From: Bordetella parapertussis
GTDB lineage: Bacteria; Bacteroidota; Bacteroidia; Chitinophagales; Chitinophagaceae
Direction: 5' to 3'
Assembly (NCBI GenBank): GCA_943331005.2
Contig: CALQJX020000011.1
Location: forward strand, 1 to 64,000
Length of the DNA stretch: 64,000 nucleotides
The notes below the pieces were generated by a model. It did no database searches. It was given only the letters and a program-made list of their open reading frames with translations, and was not told the DNA's origin. Within the stretch, counting starts at the first letter, position 1. Every line of letters starts with the position of its first letter. Below are positions 48,795 to 58,782 of the stretch, piece after piece. Made by a program: the position numbers and the translations under genes.

Positions 48795-50818
48795 TATCTT
48801 CCTTGCAGCATAGCGTAGTATGCCGGATCTACCTGTTTAAAACCAAGCGAAAGTGCTTTCTGTACATCCTGCACTGCTGCTGCCCTGTTGCCCATCTGGA
48901 AGTAGCAATAAGATCTTGAATAGTAGATCTCTCCCATATCCGGGTTCAGGCGCATAGCGTTCTCAAAGTCGCTCATACTTTCGTTGTAGCGCTTCAGTTT
49001 CAGAAGCAGTCTTGCCCTGTTCAGGTAGGGCGCATACATATCCGGATTCTGCGAAACGGCTACACCATATTCCTTCAGTGCAGAGTCGGTCATGTGCATC
49101 ATGTCAAACAGATTACCCATATTACTGTGCGCCTCAGGGAAATGATATTTATAGCCTATCGCATTCCTGAAGCAGATCATAGAGGAATCTGTATTGCGCG
49201 ATATAGCATAGATGATAGCCAGCCCCAGATAGGCATTGGCATTACCCTCTTTGTCATTCAGTTTCAATCCCTGATAATAGTATTCCCTTGCCTCGTAAAA
49301 TTTATTGGCAGCCCTGTGCAGTTCGCCCAGCGAAACAACCGGATTTGCAAATTTGGCATCAAGCTTTATGGCAGTGTTCAGCAGATTGTAGGAAGAATCG
49401 AAATATACTCTTCTGTCCTGTTCATTCACACTTTCGTTGAATTTATTGAAGTAGAAGAAACCCAGATTATTGAACGCATTGGGGGCGTTTGGTTGTTTTT
49501 CTATTTCATCTCTCCACAGGCTGGCTGTGTCGTACCATGCCTTGCAACGCTCTGTGGTTAGTGCGCCGAGGTATAAACAGTAAGCCCCCACAACCCCCAT
49601 GGCTATATATCCCTTTTGCTTGTTGGCTTCACCTTCAAAGAAACCCGATACTGCCCAGCCGGCCATAAAGAAGATACCCAGATAGGCAATGTAAGAATAC
49701 CTGTCTGCAATAATAGCGCCACCCACGGGTATGAACTGCAGCAGCAAGGCAATGTTTACCAGAAAGAACAAGGACCCGAAGAGCACCACCTTATTTTTCC
49801 TGAACCACCATATCAGCGCAAGAATGCCAATTGTGAGCAAGGGGTATATGTAATAACTCGATGAGATACTTCCTCCCTCTCTGGTAGGATATGGATAGAA
49901 ACAACTGAGCCCCATGGGCAACACAGCCTTCCACAGATAGGTAATGAAGGCGTAACCGCCAAGTGCTATCCTTTCCAGTGCGCTGAAGGTAGTCTGCTTT
50001 GTCTCCATAGAGCCAAATGCTTTTTGGTCTATCATAGACCTTATACCAAAACCTACCGACATGGCAAGCAGCGGCAATTTCTCCAGCAGATTATTCAGTT
50101 TCCATTCCTGTTGCTCAAAGTAGTCTATGAGCAGCAGGGTGATGGGCAATGTTACTGCTACTGGTTTTGCCAGCAGCGAGCATAGGAACAACAAAAGCAC
50201 GCCTGCATACCAAAGCTTCTTCTTGCTGCCGGTTGCCCTTATGTAGTATACATGGCCCAAACAGGCAGCCATATAAAATGCGCCATACAATACATCTTTC
50301 CTGCCTGCAAGCCATGCTACTGATTCTACGTGCATCGGGTGCAGTCCGAAGAGGAGTGCAGCAACTGCCGCAGCTACAGTGCGCTTGGTAAGCGTCAAAA
50401 CAAAATAATAGACCAGCACCGTTACTACTATATGCAGCAGCAGGCTATCCAGATGATACAGCCAGGGTTCCAGCCGCACATAGCTATATTCAATAGCATA
50501 GCTCAGAATGGTAAGCGGATGATAGTTACCCATTATAGGGGTAGAGAAAATGCGGTTCAGTCCTTCGCCCGAAATATCTTTTATCAATGCATTGTCTCTT
50601 ATATAGCCCGGGTCATCCCAGTTGGTAAGCTGGTTGTCCAGACATACCCTGTAAAAATACCAGGTAATAAGAGATATGATACCGGCAATCAATGCATGTC
50701 GCTTGTTTCCCGAAAGGGTTGAGGACTCGTTGCCGCTTTTGGTGCTTTCAGTCTTGGGTATGGGCCTTTGTTTGGCTGATACTGGTGCTGCAGTTTGCCT
50801 GTTCTTGTTAGTTGCCAT
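48794..50818 (-). CDS. TMTC-like membrane protein with TPR repeats
   Basis: The product is 674 aa from the ATG at 50818 (MATNKNRQTAA). The N-terminal half (about 30-430) has around ten membrane segments and the TMTC-like luminal/periplasmic pattern LHPMHVESVAWLAGRKDVLYG. The C-terminal part (about 450-674) has TPR repeats such as YNLLNTAIKLDAKFANPVVSLGELHRAANKFYEAREYYYQGLKLN and YNESMSDFENAMRLNPDMGEIYYSR. TMTC proteins are linked to O-mannosylation in animals; bacterial homologues are usually of unknown role. It probably transfers a sugar from a lipid carrier. It is followed by the SAM-hydrolase-like gene. Confidence 0.8.
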   Translation of the reverse strand: MATNKNRQTAAPVSAKQRPIPKTESTKSGNESSTLSGNKRHALIAGIISLITWYFYRVCLDNQLTNWDDPGYIRDNALIKDISGEGLNRIFSTPIMGNYHPLTILSYAIEYSYVRLEPWLYHLDSLLLHIVVTVLVYYFVLTLTKRTVAAAVAALLFGLHPMHVESVAWLAGRKDVLYGAFYMAACLGHVYYIRATGSKKKLWYAGVLLLFLCSLLAKPVAVTLPITLLLIDYFEQQEWKLNNLLEKLPLLAMSVGFGIRSMIDQKAFGSMETKQTTFSALERIALGGYAFITYLWKAVLPMGLSCFYPYPTREGGSISSSYYIYPLLTIGILALIWWFRKNKVVLFGSLFFLVNIALLLQFIPVGGAIIADRYSYIAYLGIFFMAGWAVSGFFEGEANKQKGYIAMGVVGAYCLYLGALTTERCKAWYDTASLWRDEIEKQPNAPNAFNNLGFFYFNKFNESVNEQDRRVYFDSSYNLLNTAIKLDAKFANPVVSLGELHRAANKFYEAREYYYQGLKLNDKEGNANAYLGLAIIYAISRNTDSSMICFRNAIGYKYHFPEAHSNMGNLFDMMHMTDSALKEYGVAVSQNPDMYAPYLNRARLLLKLKRYNESMSDFENAMRLNPDMGEIYYSRSYCYFQMGNRAAAVQDVQKALSLGFKQVDPAYYAMLQGR

Positions 50819-50879
50819 GCCCCATAAAAATAGTTTAAGAAGTTGATTGTAAAAAATATGATGTGCACTACCCTGCAAA

Positions 50880-50910
50880 TAAAACAGGCTGCCGGGTACC
50901 GGCAGCCTGT
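50880..50910 (-). terminator. Terminator of the second Ig-repeat gene
   Basis: ACAGGCTGCCGG, loop, CCGGCAGCCTGT, a 12-bp stem with a 3-nt loop. On the minus strand it is followed by TTTT. It lies about 25 nt after the stop of the 1639-aa gene. Confidence 0.85.
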
Positions 50911-50933
50911 AGCAATGAAATAGTGTATGTATA

Positions 50934-53900
50934 TTATTGTTTGATCAGTTTCTCTACCCTCAGCAGCAAGCCGTTATTATCATACAGCGATATGAGGTAG
51001 AGACCGTTTGCAAGTCCTTTCAGGCTTATTTCCTTAGCCTGTTCTGTCTCGCTGATCATCTTGCCATCTGCGGTAGCAATAACTGCACGTACGCTTACAG
51101 GAGATTCAATGTAAACATTGTCAGATGCAGGGTTAGGGAATATCCTTATTGCTGATGCATTCAGATTGGCTGCTTCTGTAGTACTGTTCAGTACATAAAC
51201 CGCACTTACCGACTGGCAACCATTGGTATCGGTAACGGCAACCTTGTAGTTACCACTGCCGGTTGATGGGGTCATGTAGCTGGTTGCGCCCGGTATTGCT
51301 ACCAGATTCTTATACCACTGGTAGGTGATGTAATAGTTACCGGTCCTCAGTGCAGTACCTGTAAATGTGATCGGCGGATCTGGCAGTGGCACCTGTGTTA
51401 CTGTAATAGGTCCTGTAGACGCTGTACAGCTCGATGGCACTGCAATAGTGCAGGAATAGATACCCGGAACTGTTGCACTGTAGGTAGGGTTGGTTGCTCC
51501 CGGTATCACAGTACTGTTGAAGAACCACTGATAGCCTATAGCACCACCCAGATAAGAAGCATTGGTAGAAAGCAGCGAGCTGCCACCCCAGCAGAACTTA
51601 GCAGGAGTAAGTGCCTGAACTTCAGGAGCAGTAACTACTGTAACCATAGTATCGGCATGGGTCATGTCTGAACAGCCGGTAGTGGCGTTGGTAACACGTA
51701 CCCTGTAGCCACCGGTAGCAGATGCCACATAAGCAGCATTGGTAGCACCTGTTATAGCTACACCATTGCGGTACCACTGGTAGCTGAAGCCCGGAGCTGC
51801 TGTAAGCGATACGATGCCGCCACTACAGAAGATGCGTGGACCACCCGGAGTGATAGCAACGTTTGGCAGCGGGTTCACAACTACAACTGTCGTTATAGAT
51901 GTAGTGCTGCAGCCCGATCCGTTGGTAACCACCACATAGTAGCTTTCTGATGTTGTTGCAGTATAAGATACACCTGTAGCACCTGTTATCAGTCCGGCGC
52001 TGTTATACCACTGGTAGGTATAGCCTGTGCCTGCAGCTGCAGAGAGGGTTACGCTGCTGCCATTGCAGAAAGTGAGCGCACCCGATGCGCTGATAGTGTT
52101 GGCAGGCGCTGGTGTAATAGTTATGGCAACACTCGTTGATACTGCTGCGCAGCCTGCACTGTTGGTAACGCGTACCCTGTAAGTGCCGCTTGTTGTAGCA
52201 TTGTAGGTACTTGCTGTTGCGCCGCCTATTGCTGTTGTGCCCATTTCCCACTGGTAAGTGAGGCCTGCGCCTGTATTAGCATTCAGTGCAACCGGTGAAC
52301 CGGAACAAGCTGAAGTAGTGCCGCCCGGAACGATAATGGTAGCCGTTGCTGGAACTACTGCTACGGTCATTGGTGCAGATAGTGTAGCACATCCTGCAGT
52401 TGCGGTTACTCTTACCTGATAACTGCCGCTAACACTGGTTGTGTATATAGGCGAAGTAGCACCCGGTATTGGTGTGCCGCTGTTAAGCCATTCGTATATA
52501 ACACCCGGAGAGGTAGTGGATGTGAGGGTAGTGAAGTCGCCCGGACAAAGTGTAGTATCGCCAAGTGGGGTAATGATAGCTGTAGGCGCTGTAGTTACAG
52601 TTACTACTGTAGTAGTGATACAACCTGTTGCCAGTGTATAGGTGATCATGGTTGTGCCGGTAATAATACCCGTCAGTATACCCGATGAAGAACCTATAGT
52701 ACCTACAGCGGTATTGCTGCTCGCCCATGTGCCACCTGTAGAAGAGTTGGTTAAAGACACATTGGTTGCAGGGCAAAGAGTAGAAGAACCTCCTATTGTC
52801 GCCGGCAATGGATTTACAGATATGTTCCTTACACGCAAACAGCCGTTGGTAGGATGTGTGTAAGTAATATTTGCAGTTCCTACAGCATTACCACTCACCG
52901 TGCCGGTGGCAGCACCTACTGGTGCATTGGTAGTGTTGCTGCTGCTCCAGGTACCTCCTGCAGGTGTGCTGTTGAAGGTAACAGAAGTTCCCAGACACAA
53001 TGCATTGGTAGTAGGGGTAAAGGTTGTTGGCAGGGCATTAACAGTTACTACTGTTGTTCTGGTACATCCCAGACGAGTGTATGTAATTGTTGTAGTACCT
53101 GCGCTGATGCCGGTAACTACACCACCGCCGTTAATAGTGCCCACAGCACCAGTGCTGCTGCTCCATGTGCCTCCTCCCGGGGTAGAACCCAGTGTGGTTG
53201 TTGCGTTTACACATACGGTTGCGGTACCGGTAATAGTACCCGGCAGGCTGTTTACAGTAACTACCTGTGTTTCGAAGCAGCCGTTAGGGCCGGTGTAGGT
53301 GATGGTTGATGTGCCGCCTGTATTGCCGGTCACAATTCCTGCTGCATCTACAGTAGCTACTGTAGTATTGCTGCTGCTCCAGGTGCCGCCGGTTGTTGTG
53401 TTGGTAAGTGTAGTGGTTTGTCCCGCGCATACTATCGGAGTGCCACCTATTGCTGCCGGAGAGGCAATAACAGTAACCACAATAGATGCGGTACAGCCTG
53501 TGCCAATAGTATAGACGATAGTTGTTGTGCCAATAGTGAGTCCGGTAACAATACCTGAAGAAGAACCCACTGTGCCTACTGCACCTGTGCTACTGCTCCA
53601 CGTGCCACCCGGGCTTGTGTTACCCAGTGCGGTTGTGCTGCCAGTACATACAGATGTAGCACCTGAAATAGTCGATGGAAGCGGCGCTACAGTTACTACT
53701 ACAGTGCGTCTGCAACCGGTAGCAAATGAATAGCTTATTGTTACTGTGCTGGCAGAAACACCGCCCACTATACCTGTAAGCGAGCCCACAGTGCCTAAGG
53801 CCGTATTAGATGATTGCCAGGTGCCCCCTGCCGAACTGGTAAGGGGTATGGTAAGGCCTACACATACCGAACCTAAACCGGTTATCGGGGCTGGTGTTGG

Positions 53901-55853
53901 GTTTACGGTTACAATTGTAGTTCTGAAACAGCCTGTAGGCATCATGTAGGTAACTACAGAGGTGCCTGCGGCTATGCCGCCGAAGATACCCGTTGTTGCG
54001 CCTATGGTTCCGATACCGGTAGATGCACTGCTCCACGAGCCACCTGCAAGCGGGCAGGAAAGGGTAGTGGTAGATTCCACACAAACAGATGTGGTACCAT
54101 CAATAGTAGTTGGCTGTGCATTTACGGTAACAGGCTGTGTTACCAGGCATCCTGTCATCAGTTTGTAGGTGATCAGTGCGGTTCCTGCAGTATTGCCTAT
54201 CAGCAGACCTGCATCAGTTACAGTCGCAACAGTTTCGTTGCTGCTGCTCCAGAAGCCGCCCGATGTAGTGCTGGATAATGTTGTGCTCATACCCTCACAT
54301 ACCGAGAAGGTACCCGTTATAGCACCCGGTAGGGCATTGACTGTAACTTCTATTACAGAGTAGCACGATGCAGGTGTTGTATATGTAATGGTTGCTGTAC
54401 CTGCTGCAATGGCAGTAAGGCTTCCTAGCGTTGGATCTATTGAGGCAATAGTAACATCACTGCTCGACCACGTGCCTCCCGGTACAGCATTATAGAATGT
54501 TCTCACATCAGTTTCGCAAAGCATAGGGAAACCGCTGATGGCGGCAACTGGGTTTATCGTCATCTGCTTTATAGAGAAACAGCCGGTAGGTACTCTGTAA
54601 GTGATACTCACAGTACCTGCAGATATGGAAGTGACAGATCCTGTAGTAGGGTTCACAGTTGCTATTGTAGGTGCACTGCTGCTCCATGTGCTGCCTGCAA
54701 CTGCAGGTAGCACGCTGAGTACAGTTGTGTCACCGAGACAAATTGAAGAAGCACCGGTTATGGCCGGAGGAACAGGTAATGGATTCACTGTTACTACTGC
54801 TGTTACCTCGCAGGTGCCTACGGTATAAGTAATGGTACTTGTGCCTGATGCAACACCTGTTACTATTCCGCTGGTGAGGCCTACAGTAGCTGTAGATGGC
54901 GTGCTGCTGGCCCATGTACCACCGGGGAAGATATTGCTCAGTGTGGTAGTAAGACCAACACAGGTGCTAAGTCCTCCGGTTATTTCAGGACAGCTTAGTG
55001 TAACAGAGAAGTTATCGAAATATGCATTGTAGGCATCTATACCTATTCCCAGATAATTGATGAAATAGTTGCTGTAAAAGCCAAAATGAGTTGCTGCTGC
55101 TGATGTAAAGGTGCCATCTATGATACTGCCGGTACTAAAGGTAACACCTACAGACGGATCTGAAAATCCTGTTGCACCATCATCTCTTACATACATCGTC
55201 CACAGATCGGTAAGTGGGTTGTACACCACACGCACACTGGCATGGCTGGTAGCCGAGGTCAAAACAGATCCGGTTGTGATCAATGGTGTTACTCCACCGG
55301 TAAGACCTCCGGAATAACGCACCAATTGCATGCTCAGTGGTGATGCTGGATTAAAAATTACTGCATAGCCACTTGCCACACTCCTTATATCTGGGTTGTT
55401 GGCAGTGAGCACTACCGCTGCTTCATTTTGCCCGGCAAGAAAACCGGTAGATGTAGTGCGGGTGCTCATATTGAATGTCCATGTTATGAGTTGCGTATTA
55501 GAAGAAAGAGTAGTATTGAATGGCGCTGAATAGCCCGAGATAGGTGCCGTAGTATAGGCATAGCCACTGTTGGTTGTGGTCAATACCGGGGCAACACTTG
55601 TCCACGTAGCCAGCTGGTTGTCTATCAGGGTCAAAGAACCTGCAGGGCCACCTATACTAATTCCCGATGCACTGCCGGGAGTAGCGTCCGAGTTACCGGT
55701 TGTATTGGAAAAGGTAAGAGAAGGTGTGCCACCGGGAAATGGCGAAAGACCATCTGTTCCGGGAAAGGTATTGCTATATACGGTCTGGGCAAGAACATTA
55801 CCAGACAGCATATTCAGCAGGCACATTAAAGGAAATAGTAACAATTTCTTCAT
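50934..55853 (-). CDS. Large secreted Ig-like repeat protein with type IX sorting domain
   Basis: The product is 1639 aa from the ATG at 55853, with signal peptide MKKLLLFPLMCLLNMLSGNVLAQ. Residues about 25-285 look like a concanavalin/lectin-like beta-sandwich (VYSNTFPGTDGLSPF; AYNAYFDNFSVTLSC). Then come 11 Ig-like repeats of the same type as in the other Ig gene (TxVCxG, GGTWSS, GxxTGxxAGT, ITYT, GC, VTVNPLP), and six longer Ig-like units of another type (TYQWYxxGxxIxGATxxxYxxxxSGxYxVxVTNxxGC). The end is a T9SS sorting domain that starts near IRIFPNPASDNVYIESP and ends in VEKLIKQ. The paired Cys suggests a disulfide per domain. It should be exposed on the cell surface or released, possibly as an adhesin. 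A very good promoter precedes it. Confidence 0.9.
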   Translation of the reverse strand: MKKLLLFPLMCLLNMLSGNVLAQTVYSNTFPGTDGLSPFPGGTPSLTFSNTTGNSDATPGSASGISIGGPAGSLTLIDNQLATWTSVAPVLTTTNSGYAYTTAPISGYSAPFNTTLSSNTQLITWTFNMSTRTTSTGFLAGQNEAAVVLTANNPDIRSVASGYAVIFNPASPLSMQLVRYSGGLTGGVTPLITTGSVLTSATSHASVRVVYNPLTDLWTMYVRDDGATGFSDPSVGVTFSTGSIIDGTFTSAAATHFGFYSNYFINYLGIGIDAYNAYFDNFSVTLSCPEITGGLSTCVGLTTTLSNIFPGGTWASSTPSTATVGLTSGIVTGVASGTSTITYTVGTCEVTAVVTVNPLPVPPAITGASSICLGDTTVLSVLPAVAGSTWSSSAPTIATVNPTTGSVTSISAGTVSITYRVPTGCFSIKQMTINPVAAISGFPMLCETDVRTFYNAVPGGTWSSSDVTIASIDPTLGSLTAIAAGTATITYTTPASCYSVIEVTVNALPGAITGTFSVCEGMSTTLSSTTSGGFWSSSNETVATVTDAGLLIGNTAGTALITYKLMTGCLVTQPVTVNAQPTTIDGTTSVCVESTTTLSCPLAGGSWSSASTGIGTIGATTGIFGGIAAGTSVVTYMMPTGCFRTTIVTVNPTPAPITGLGSVCVGLTIPLTSSAGGTWQSSNTALGTVGSLTGIVGGVSASTVTISYSFATGCRRTVVVTVAPLPSTISGATSVCTGSTTALGNTSPGGTWSSSTGAVGTVGSSSGIVTGLTIGTTTIVYTIGTGCTASIVVTVIASPAAIGGTPIVCAGQTTTLTNTTTGGTWSSSNTTVATVDAAGIVTGNTGGTSTITYTGPNGCFETQVVTVNSLPGTITGTATVCVNATTTLGSTPGGGTWSSSTGAVGTINGGGVVTGISAGTTTITYTRLGCTRTTVVTVNALPTTFTPTTNALCLGTSVTFNSTPAGGTWSSSNTTNAPVGAATGTVSGNAVGTANITYTHPTNGCLRVRNISVNPLPATIGGSSTLCPATNVSLTNSSTGGTWASSNTAVGTIGSSSGILTGIITGTTMITYTLATGCITTTVVTVTTAPTAIITPLGDTTLCPGDFTTLTSTTSPGVIYEWLNSGTPIPGATSPIYTTSVSGSYQVRVTATAGCATLSAPMTVAVVPATATIIVPGGTTSACSGSPVALNANTGAGLTYQWEMGTTAIGGATASTYNATTSGTYRVRVTNSAGCAAVSTSVAITITPAPANTISASGALTFCNGSSVTLSAAAGTGYTYQWYNSAGLITGATGVSYTATTSESYYVVVTNGSGCSTTSITTVVVVNPLPNVAITPGGPRIFCSGGIVSLTAAPGFSYQWYRNGVAITGATNAAYVASATGGYRVRVTNATTGCSDMTHADTMVTVVTAPEVQALTPAKFCWGGSSLLSTNASYLGGAIGYQWFFNSTVIPGATNPTYSATVPGIYSCTIAVPSSCTASTGPITVTQVPLPDPPITFTGTALRTGNYYITYQWYKNLVAIPGATSYMTPSTGSGNYKVAVTDTNGCQSVSAVYVLNSTTEAANLNASAIRIFPNPASDNVYIESPVSVRAVIATADGKMISETEQAKEISLKGLANGLYLISLYDNNGLLLRVEKLIKQ
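51168..54992 (-). repeat. Coding repeat array, 11 plus 6 Ig-like units
   Basis: Eleven units of about 210-225 bp share the protein pattern of the array at 20917-24048. They are followed, toward the C terminus, by six units of about 240 bp with YQWY and VTNxxGC. Units differ at DNA level but share motifs, so unequal recombination is possible. Confidence 0.85.
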
Positions 55854-55883
55854 GACTCGAATATTTTTTAGATCGTGCAATTA

Positions 55884-55914
55884 GCAAGATAATAAATACC
55901 TGCCAGATTGCAAG
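55884..55914 (-). promoter_or_regulatory. Promoter of the second Ig-repeat gene (TTG, N19, TATCTTGC)
   Basis: On the minus strand TTG lies 19 nt before TATCTTGC at 55884-55891. It would start transcription about 25 nt before the ATG at 55853. It is one of the best spaced promoters in the window. Confidence 0.6.
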
Positions 55915-55978
55915 AAATATCAAAGTGTTGGTCTGAAGATTTGCTTGCCGAATTCTATATTTATAAATGTATTAGCTC

Positions 55979-57898
55979 CTACATTACAGAGTCATACCAC
56001 TTGCCCAGGCATACCACACGCCAGGGCATAAAGCTGAATGCACTTTTCCCATCAGCAATATTTCTTATGTGCTCCATGGTGGCTGTCGGGTTCAAAATGG
56101 CACCAAATTGCTTGCAGGTCTTTGCTGCACCATCCATAAACCAACTCCTGCCTTCTCCTTTCAGCCACAACTCCTCCGGTGTCACAAAGCCCATTTTGTC
56201 TTTGCGGCCAGAAATGGCGGGAGGTAGTACATTTTGCATAGCCGTTCTCAGTATGGCTTTTCGGGTGCCGTTCTTATAAACAAACCTTTCCGGCAGCCCG
56301 GTAGTGAATTCTACCAGCCTGTAGTCCATAAAGGGGGTTCTCGATTCCACGCTCCATGCCATAGAGTTGCGGTCTTCATATCTCAGCAAAGCCGGCAAAG
56401 GCTCCATATACAGCTGACGAAGCAGATTTTCCTGCAGGCTGTATGCCGGTTGTTTATGCAATACCGATGGTTGGGGTGGTGTCAGCCAATCAACCATTTG
56501 CACTGGTATATGCTGGCCGGTATTCAGTTTGGCTGCATTCAGCAGGAAACCTACAGGCCAGTGTCCTTTTTCTTTTTTATAGTTCAGTGCCTCATCCAGC
56601 AATGCCGATAGTTTGAATTTTCGCATCAGGCCACTGTAAAAAGATATGTCGTTGCCGCCATAGCCTGCCAGTTGTTCGTCTGCGCCCTGTCCGTCTACCA
56701 TTACCTTTAGTCCTGCATCGTGGCTTGCCTTAAAAACCGCCCACTGGCTGAACTGTGAGGTGCTACCAGTTGGTTCGTCCTGATGCCAGATAAACTGATC
56801 TGCTTCCTCAAATAGGTTCCTGAAAGAAGGGAATGTGCGGTGAGAGGTAGCATTTGTCTGCTTTATCACTTCCTGTGCAAAGTTCCATTCGTCATACTTG
56901 GCCTGCTCATAGCACGCAGTCACAGTCTCCTGTCCGGCTGTTTCACCTCTCTGCTTCAGTAAATCGGCTACTATACACACTATGCTCGATGAGTCCAGTC
57001 CGCCCGAGAGGCAGGAACCTACCGGTACATCAGATCTCAGACGCACATTTACCGCATCGGTAAGTATTTCCCTCAGTTTGTCGGCTGCATCATCATAGCT
57101 GCCTGTCCACCGGGCGGGTTTTAGTTTATACCATTCGTGCAGACTGAAGTTGTGAGCGTCGCCATCCAGGTCCATTTTCAGATAATGGCCTTGTGGCAGG
57201 TATTTGATAGCCGTATCAAAAGTGCTGACGGTACTGTCTACCGCACCCGATGCCAGGTATTGGCGCACCGCAGCATCATTTACAGATACTGTGTAGCCGG
57301 GGGCTGTGCGTATTTGTTTTATTTCAGATGCCAGATACAGGCATCCTGTACCCTTGTAATAATACAGTGGCTTCACGCCAAATCTGTCTCTTACGGCAAA
57401 GAGTTGTTTCTTTTTGTAATCCAGTAGCACAAAGGCAAACATGCCATTGAACCGGTGCAGGCATTCAGGGCCCCATTGTTGCCAGGCATGCAACATCACT
57501 TCGGTATCAGACCGGGTCTCAAAATGGTGACCCAGTGCAGTCAGTTCTGCCTTTATCTCCAGATAATTATAGATCTCTCCGTTGAAGGTAATAGCTAGTC
57601 CTGCCGGGTCAAAACGCATAGGCTGATGCCCCGCGGGAGACAGATCCAGAATAGAAAGCCGCCTGTGCCCGAAACCAACCTTGAAGGATTGACCCGGTTG
57701 CAGGGTCTTATATTGCCAATGGCTATGTGTTGAGGCGGCGGTGTCTGCGCCAGCCCATATGGTAGGTTCTTCTCCCGGCACCCAGGTCAGCAGTCCTTCA
57801 TCATCAGGTCCGCGATGACGAATGATGCTGCTTGCAGCAAGCAGGTGCTCAGATCTTGTATTAGTTCCTGTATTGACTATAGATAAAATACCACACAT
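55979..57898 (-). CDS. asnB: Asparagine synthase (glutamine-hydrolysing)
   Basis: This 639-aa enzyme transfers amide nitrogen from glutamine. The N-terminal nucleophile amidotransferase domain starts MCGILSI with Cys 2 exposed after Met removal. FNGEIYNYLEIKAELTALGH and FRFNGMFAFVLLDYKKKQLF-like segments follow. The synthase domain has the ATP-pyrophosphatase loop SCLSGGLDSSSIVC. Such enzymes either make asparagine or, in glycan or exopolysaccharide loci, amidate sugars or peptides; the next genes, on the other strand, handle sugars, which makes both plausible. It is divergent from the nucleotidyltransferase gene. Confidence 0.92.
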   Translation of the reverse strand: MCGILSIVNTGTNTRSEHLLAASSIIRHRGPDDEGLLTWVPGEEPTIWAGADTAASTHSHWQYKTLQPGQSFKVGFGHRRLSILDLSPAGHQPMRFDPAGLAITFNGEIYNYLEIKAELTALGHHFETRSDTEVMLHAWQQWGPECLHRFNGMFAFVLLDYKKKQLFAVRDRFGVKPLYYYKGTGCLYLASEIKQIRTAPGYTVSVNDAAVRQYLASGAVDSTVSTFDTAIKYLPQGHYLKMDLDGDAHNFSLHEWYKLKPARWTGSYDDAADKLREILTDAVNVRLRSDVPVGSCLSGGLDSSSIVCIVADLLKQRGETAGQETVTACYEQAKYDEWNFAQEVIKQTNATSHRTFPSFRNLFEEADQFIWHQDEPTGSTSQFSQWAVFKASHDAGLKVMVDGQGADEQLAGYGGNDISFYSGLMRKFKLSALLDEALNYKKEKGHWPVGFLLNAAKLNTGQHIPVQMVDWLTPPQPSVLHKQPAYSLQENLLRQLYMEPLPALLRYEDRNSMAWSVESRTPFMDYRLVEFTTGLPERFVYKNGTRKAILRTAMQNVLPPAISGRKDKMGFVTPEELWLKGEGRSWFMDGAAKTCKQFGAILNPTATMEHIRNIADGKSAFSFMPWRVVCLGKWYDSVM

Positions 57899-58056
57899 CA
57901 GCTTTGCCGGTTTTCAGTGCTCCAAATTACTGCTTAATTCCATCAAATCGAGCCTTCAGGGCTACATTACGAAAAATATTGACCATCAGATAATGTCCAC
58001 TTTTGCCCGCTGCAGCAAATTTATGATGCATATGCTGCTATAACACAACTACTTTC

Positions 58057-58064
58057 TACATTTG
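58057..58064 (+). promoter_or_regulatory. -7 promoter box TACATTTG of the nucleotidyltransferase gene
   Basis: This is an exact TAnnTTTG match about 20 nt before the ATG at 58084, at the divergent start region of asnB and the sugar gene pair. No clear -33 element. Confidence 0.5.
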
Positions 58065-58083
58065 TGTCCACAACACACACAGT

Positions 58084-58782
58084 ATGGAGGCGATCGTATT
58101 GGCAGGAGGATTGGGTACAAGGCTGCAGGGCGTAATAGGTGCATCTCCAAAGTGCATGGCTCCTGTGAACGGCAAACCCTTTCTCGAATATATTTTCGAA
58201 TACCTGGCACAACAGAAATGCGTAAGGGTCATATTATCATTGGGTTATAAACACGAGGTGGTTACAGACTGGCTGGCAACACAAGATCTGCCGTTTGTAG
58301 TAGATACCGTCATAGAGCACGAACCGTTGGGCACAGGTGGTGGCATTTTACTGGCAATGAAGCAGGCTGTTGCAGACAATGTGATAGTGGTAAATGGTGA
58401 TACTATGTTCAATGTTACGCTCAGAGAAATGATGGTTGATCATCTGGCACACCATTCCTGCACTACGCTTGCCCTGCGCAAAATGTACAATTTCGACAGG
58501 TACGGAGTAGTGAATCTTGATAATTCCGCGATCGTTGCTGCTTTTGAAGAAAAGAAATTCAGGGAGGAAGGGCTCATAAACGGAGGAATATATATTGTCA
58601 ATCAGAAACATTTTCTATCAAAACATCTGCCGGTAAAATTCTCTTTCGAGAAAGATTATCTCGAAGCATTTACGGCAGAAAGAAAGTTTCATGGTCATAT
58701 CAGCGAAGGGTATTTCATTGATATTGGTATACCCGAAGATTACGAACGTGCTCAAAACGATTTTAAAACCATTTTCGCATGA
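58084..58782 (+). CDS. Sugar-phosphate nucleotidyltransferase
   Basis: This 232-aa protein activates a sugar-1-phosphate with a nucleotide. The Rossmann-like signature AIVLAGGLGTRLQGVIGASPKCMAPVNGKPFLEY is complete, with the conserved Lys in PKCMAPV and the metal-binding Asp in VVNGDTMFNV. It resembles HddC-type heptose-1-phosphate guanylyltransferases, but glucose or mannose specificity is also possible. Its stop overlaps the start of the glycosyltransferase gene (ATGA), so the pair should act in the same glycan pathway. Confidence 0.85.
   Translation: MEAIVLAGGLGTRLQGVIGASPKCMAPVNGKPFLEYIFEYLAQQKCVRVILSLGYKHEVVTDWLATQDLPFVVDTVIEHEPLGTGGGILLAMKQAVADNVIVVNGDTMFNVTLREMMVDHLAHHSCTTLALRKMYNFDRYGVVNLDNSAIVAAFEEKKFREEGLINGGIYIVNQKHFLSKHLPVKFSFEKDYLEAFTAERKFHGHISEGYFIDIGIPEDYERAQNDFKTIFA

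Noticed and set aside
53000-54900. Several plus-strand frames of 60-150 codons opposite the second Ig gene
   Set aside because: They come from the low-complexity Thr/Gly/Val coding strand and show the mirrored repeat pattern only.
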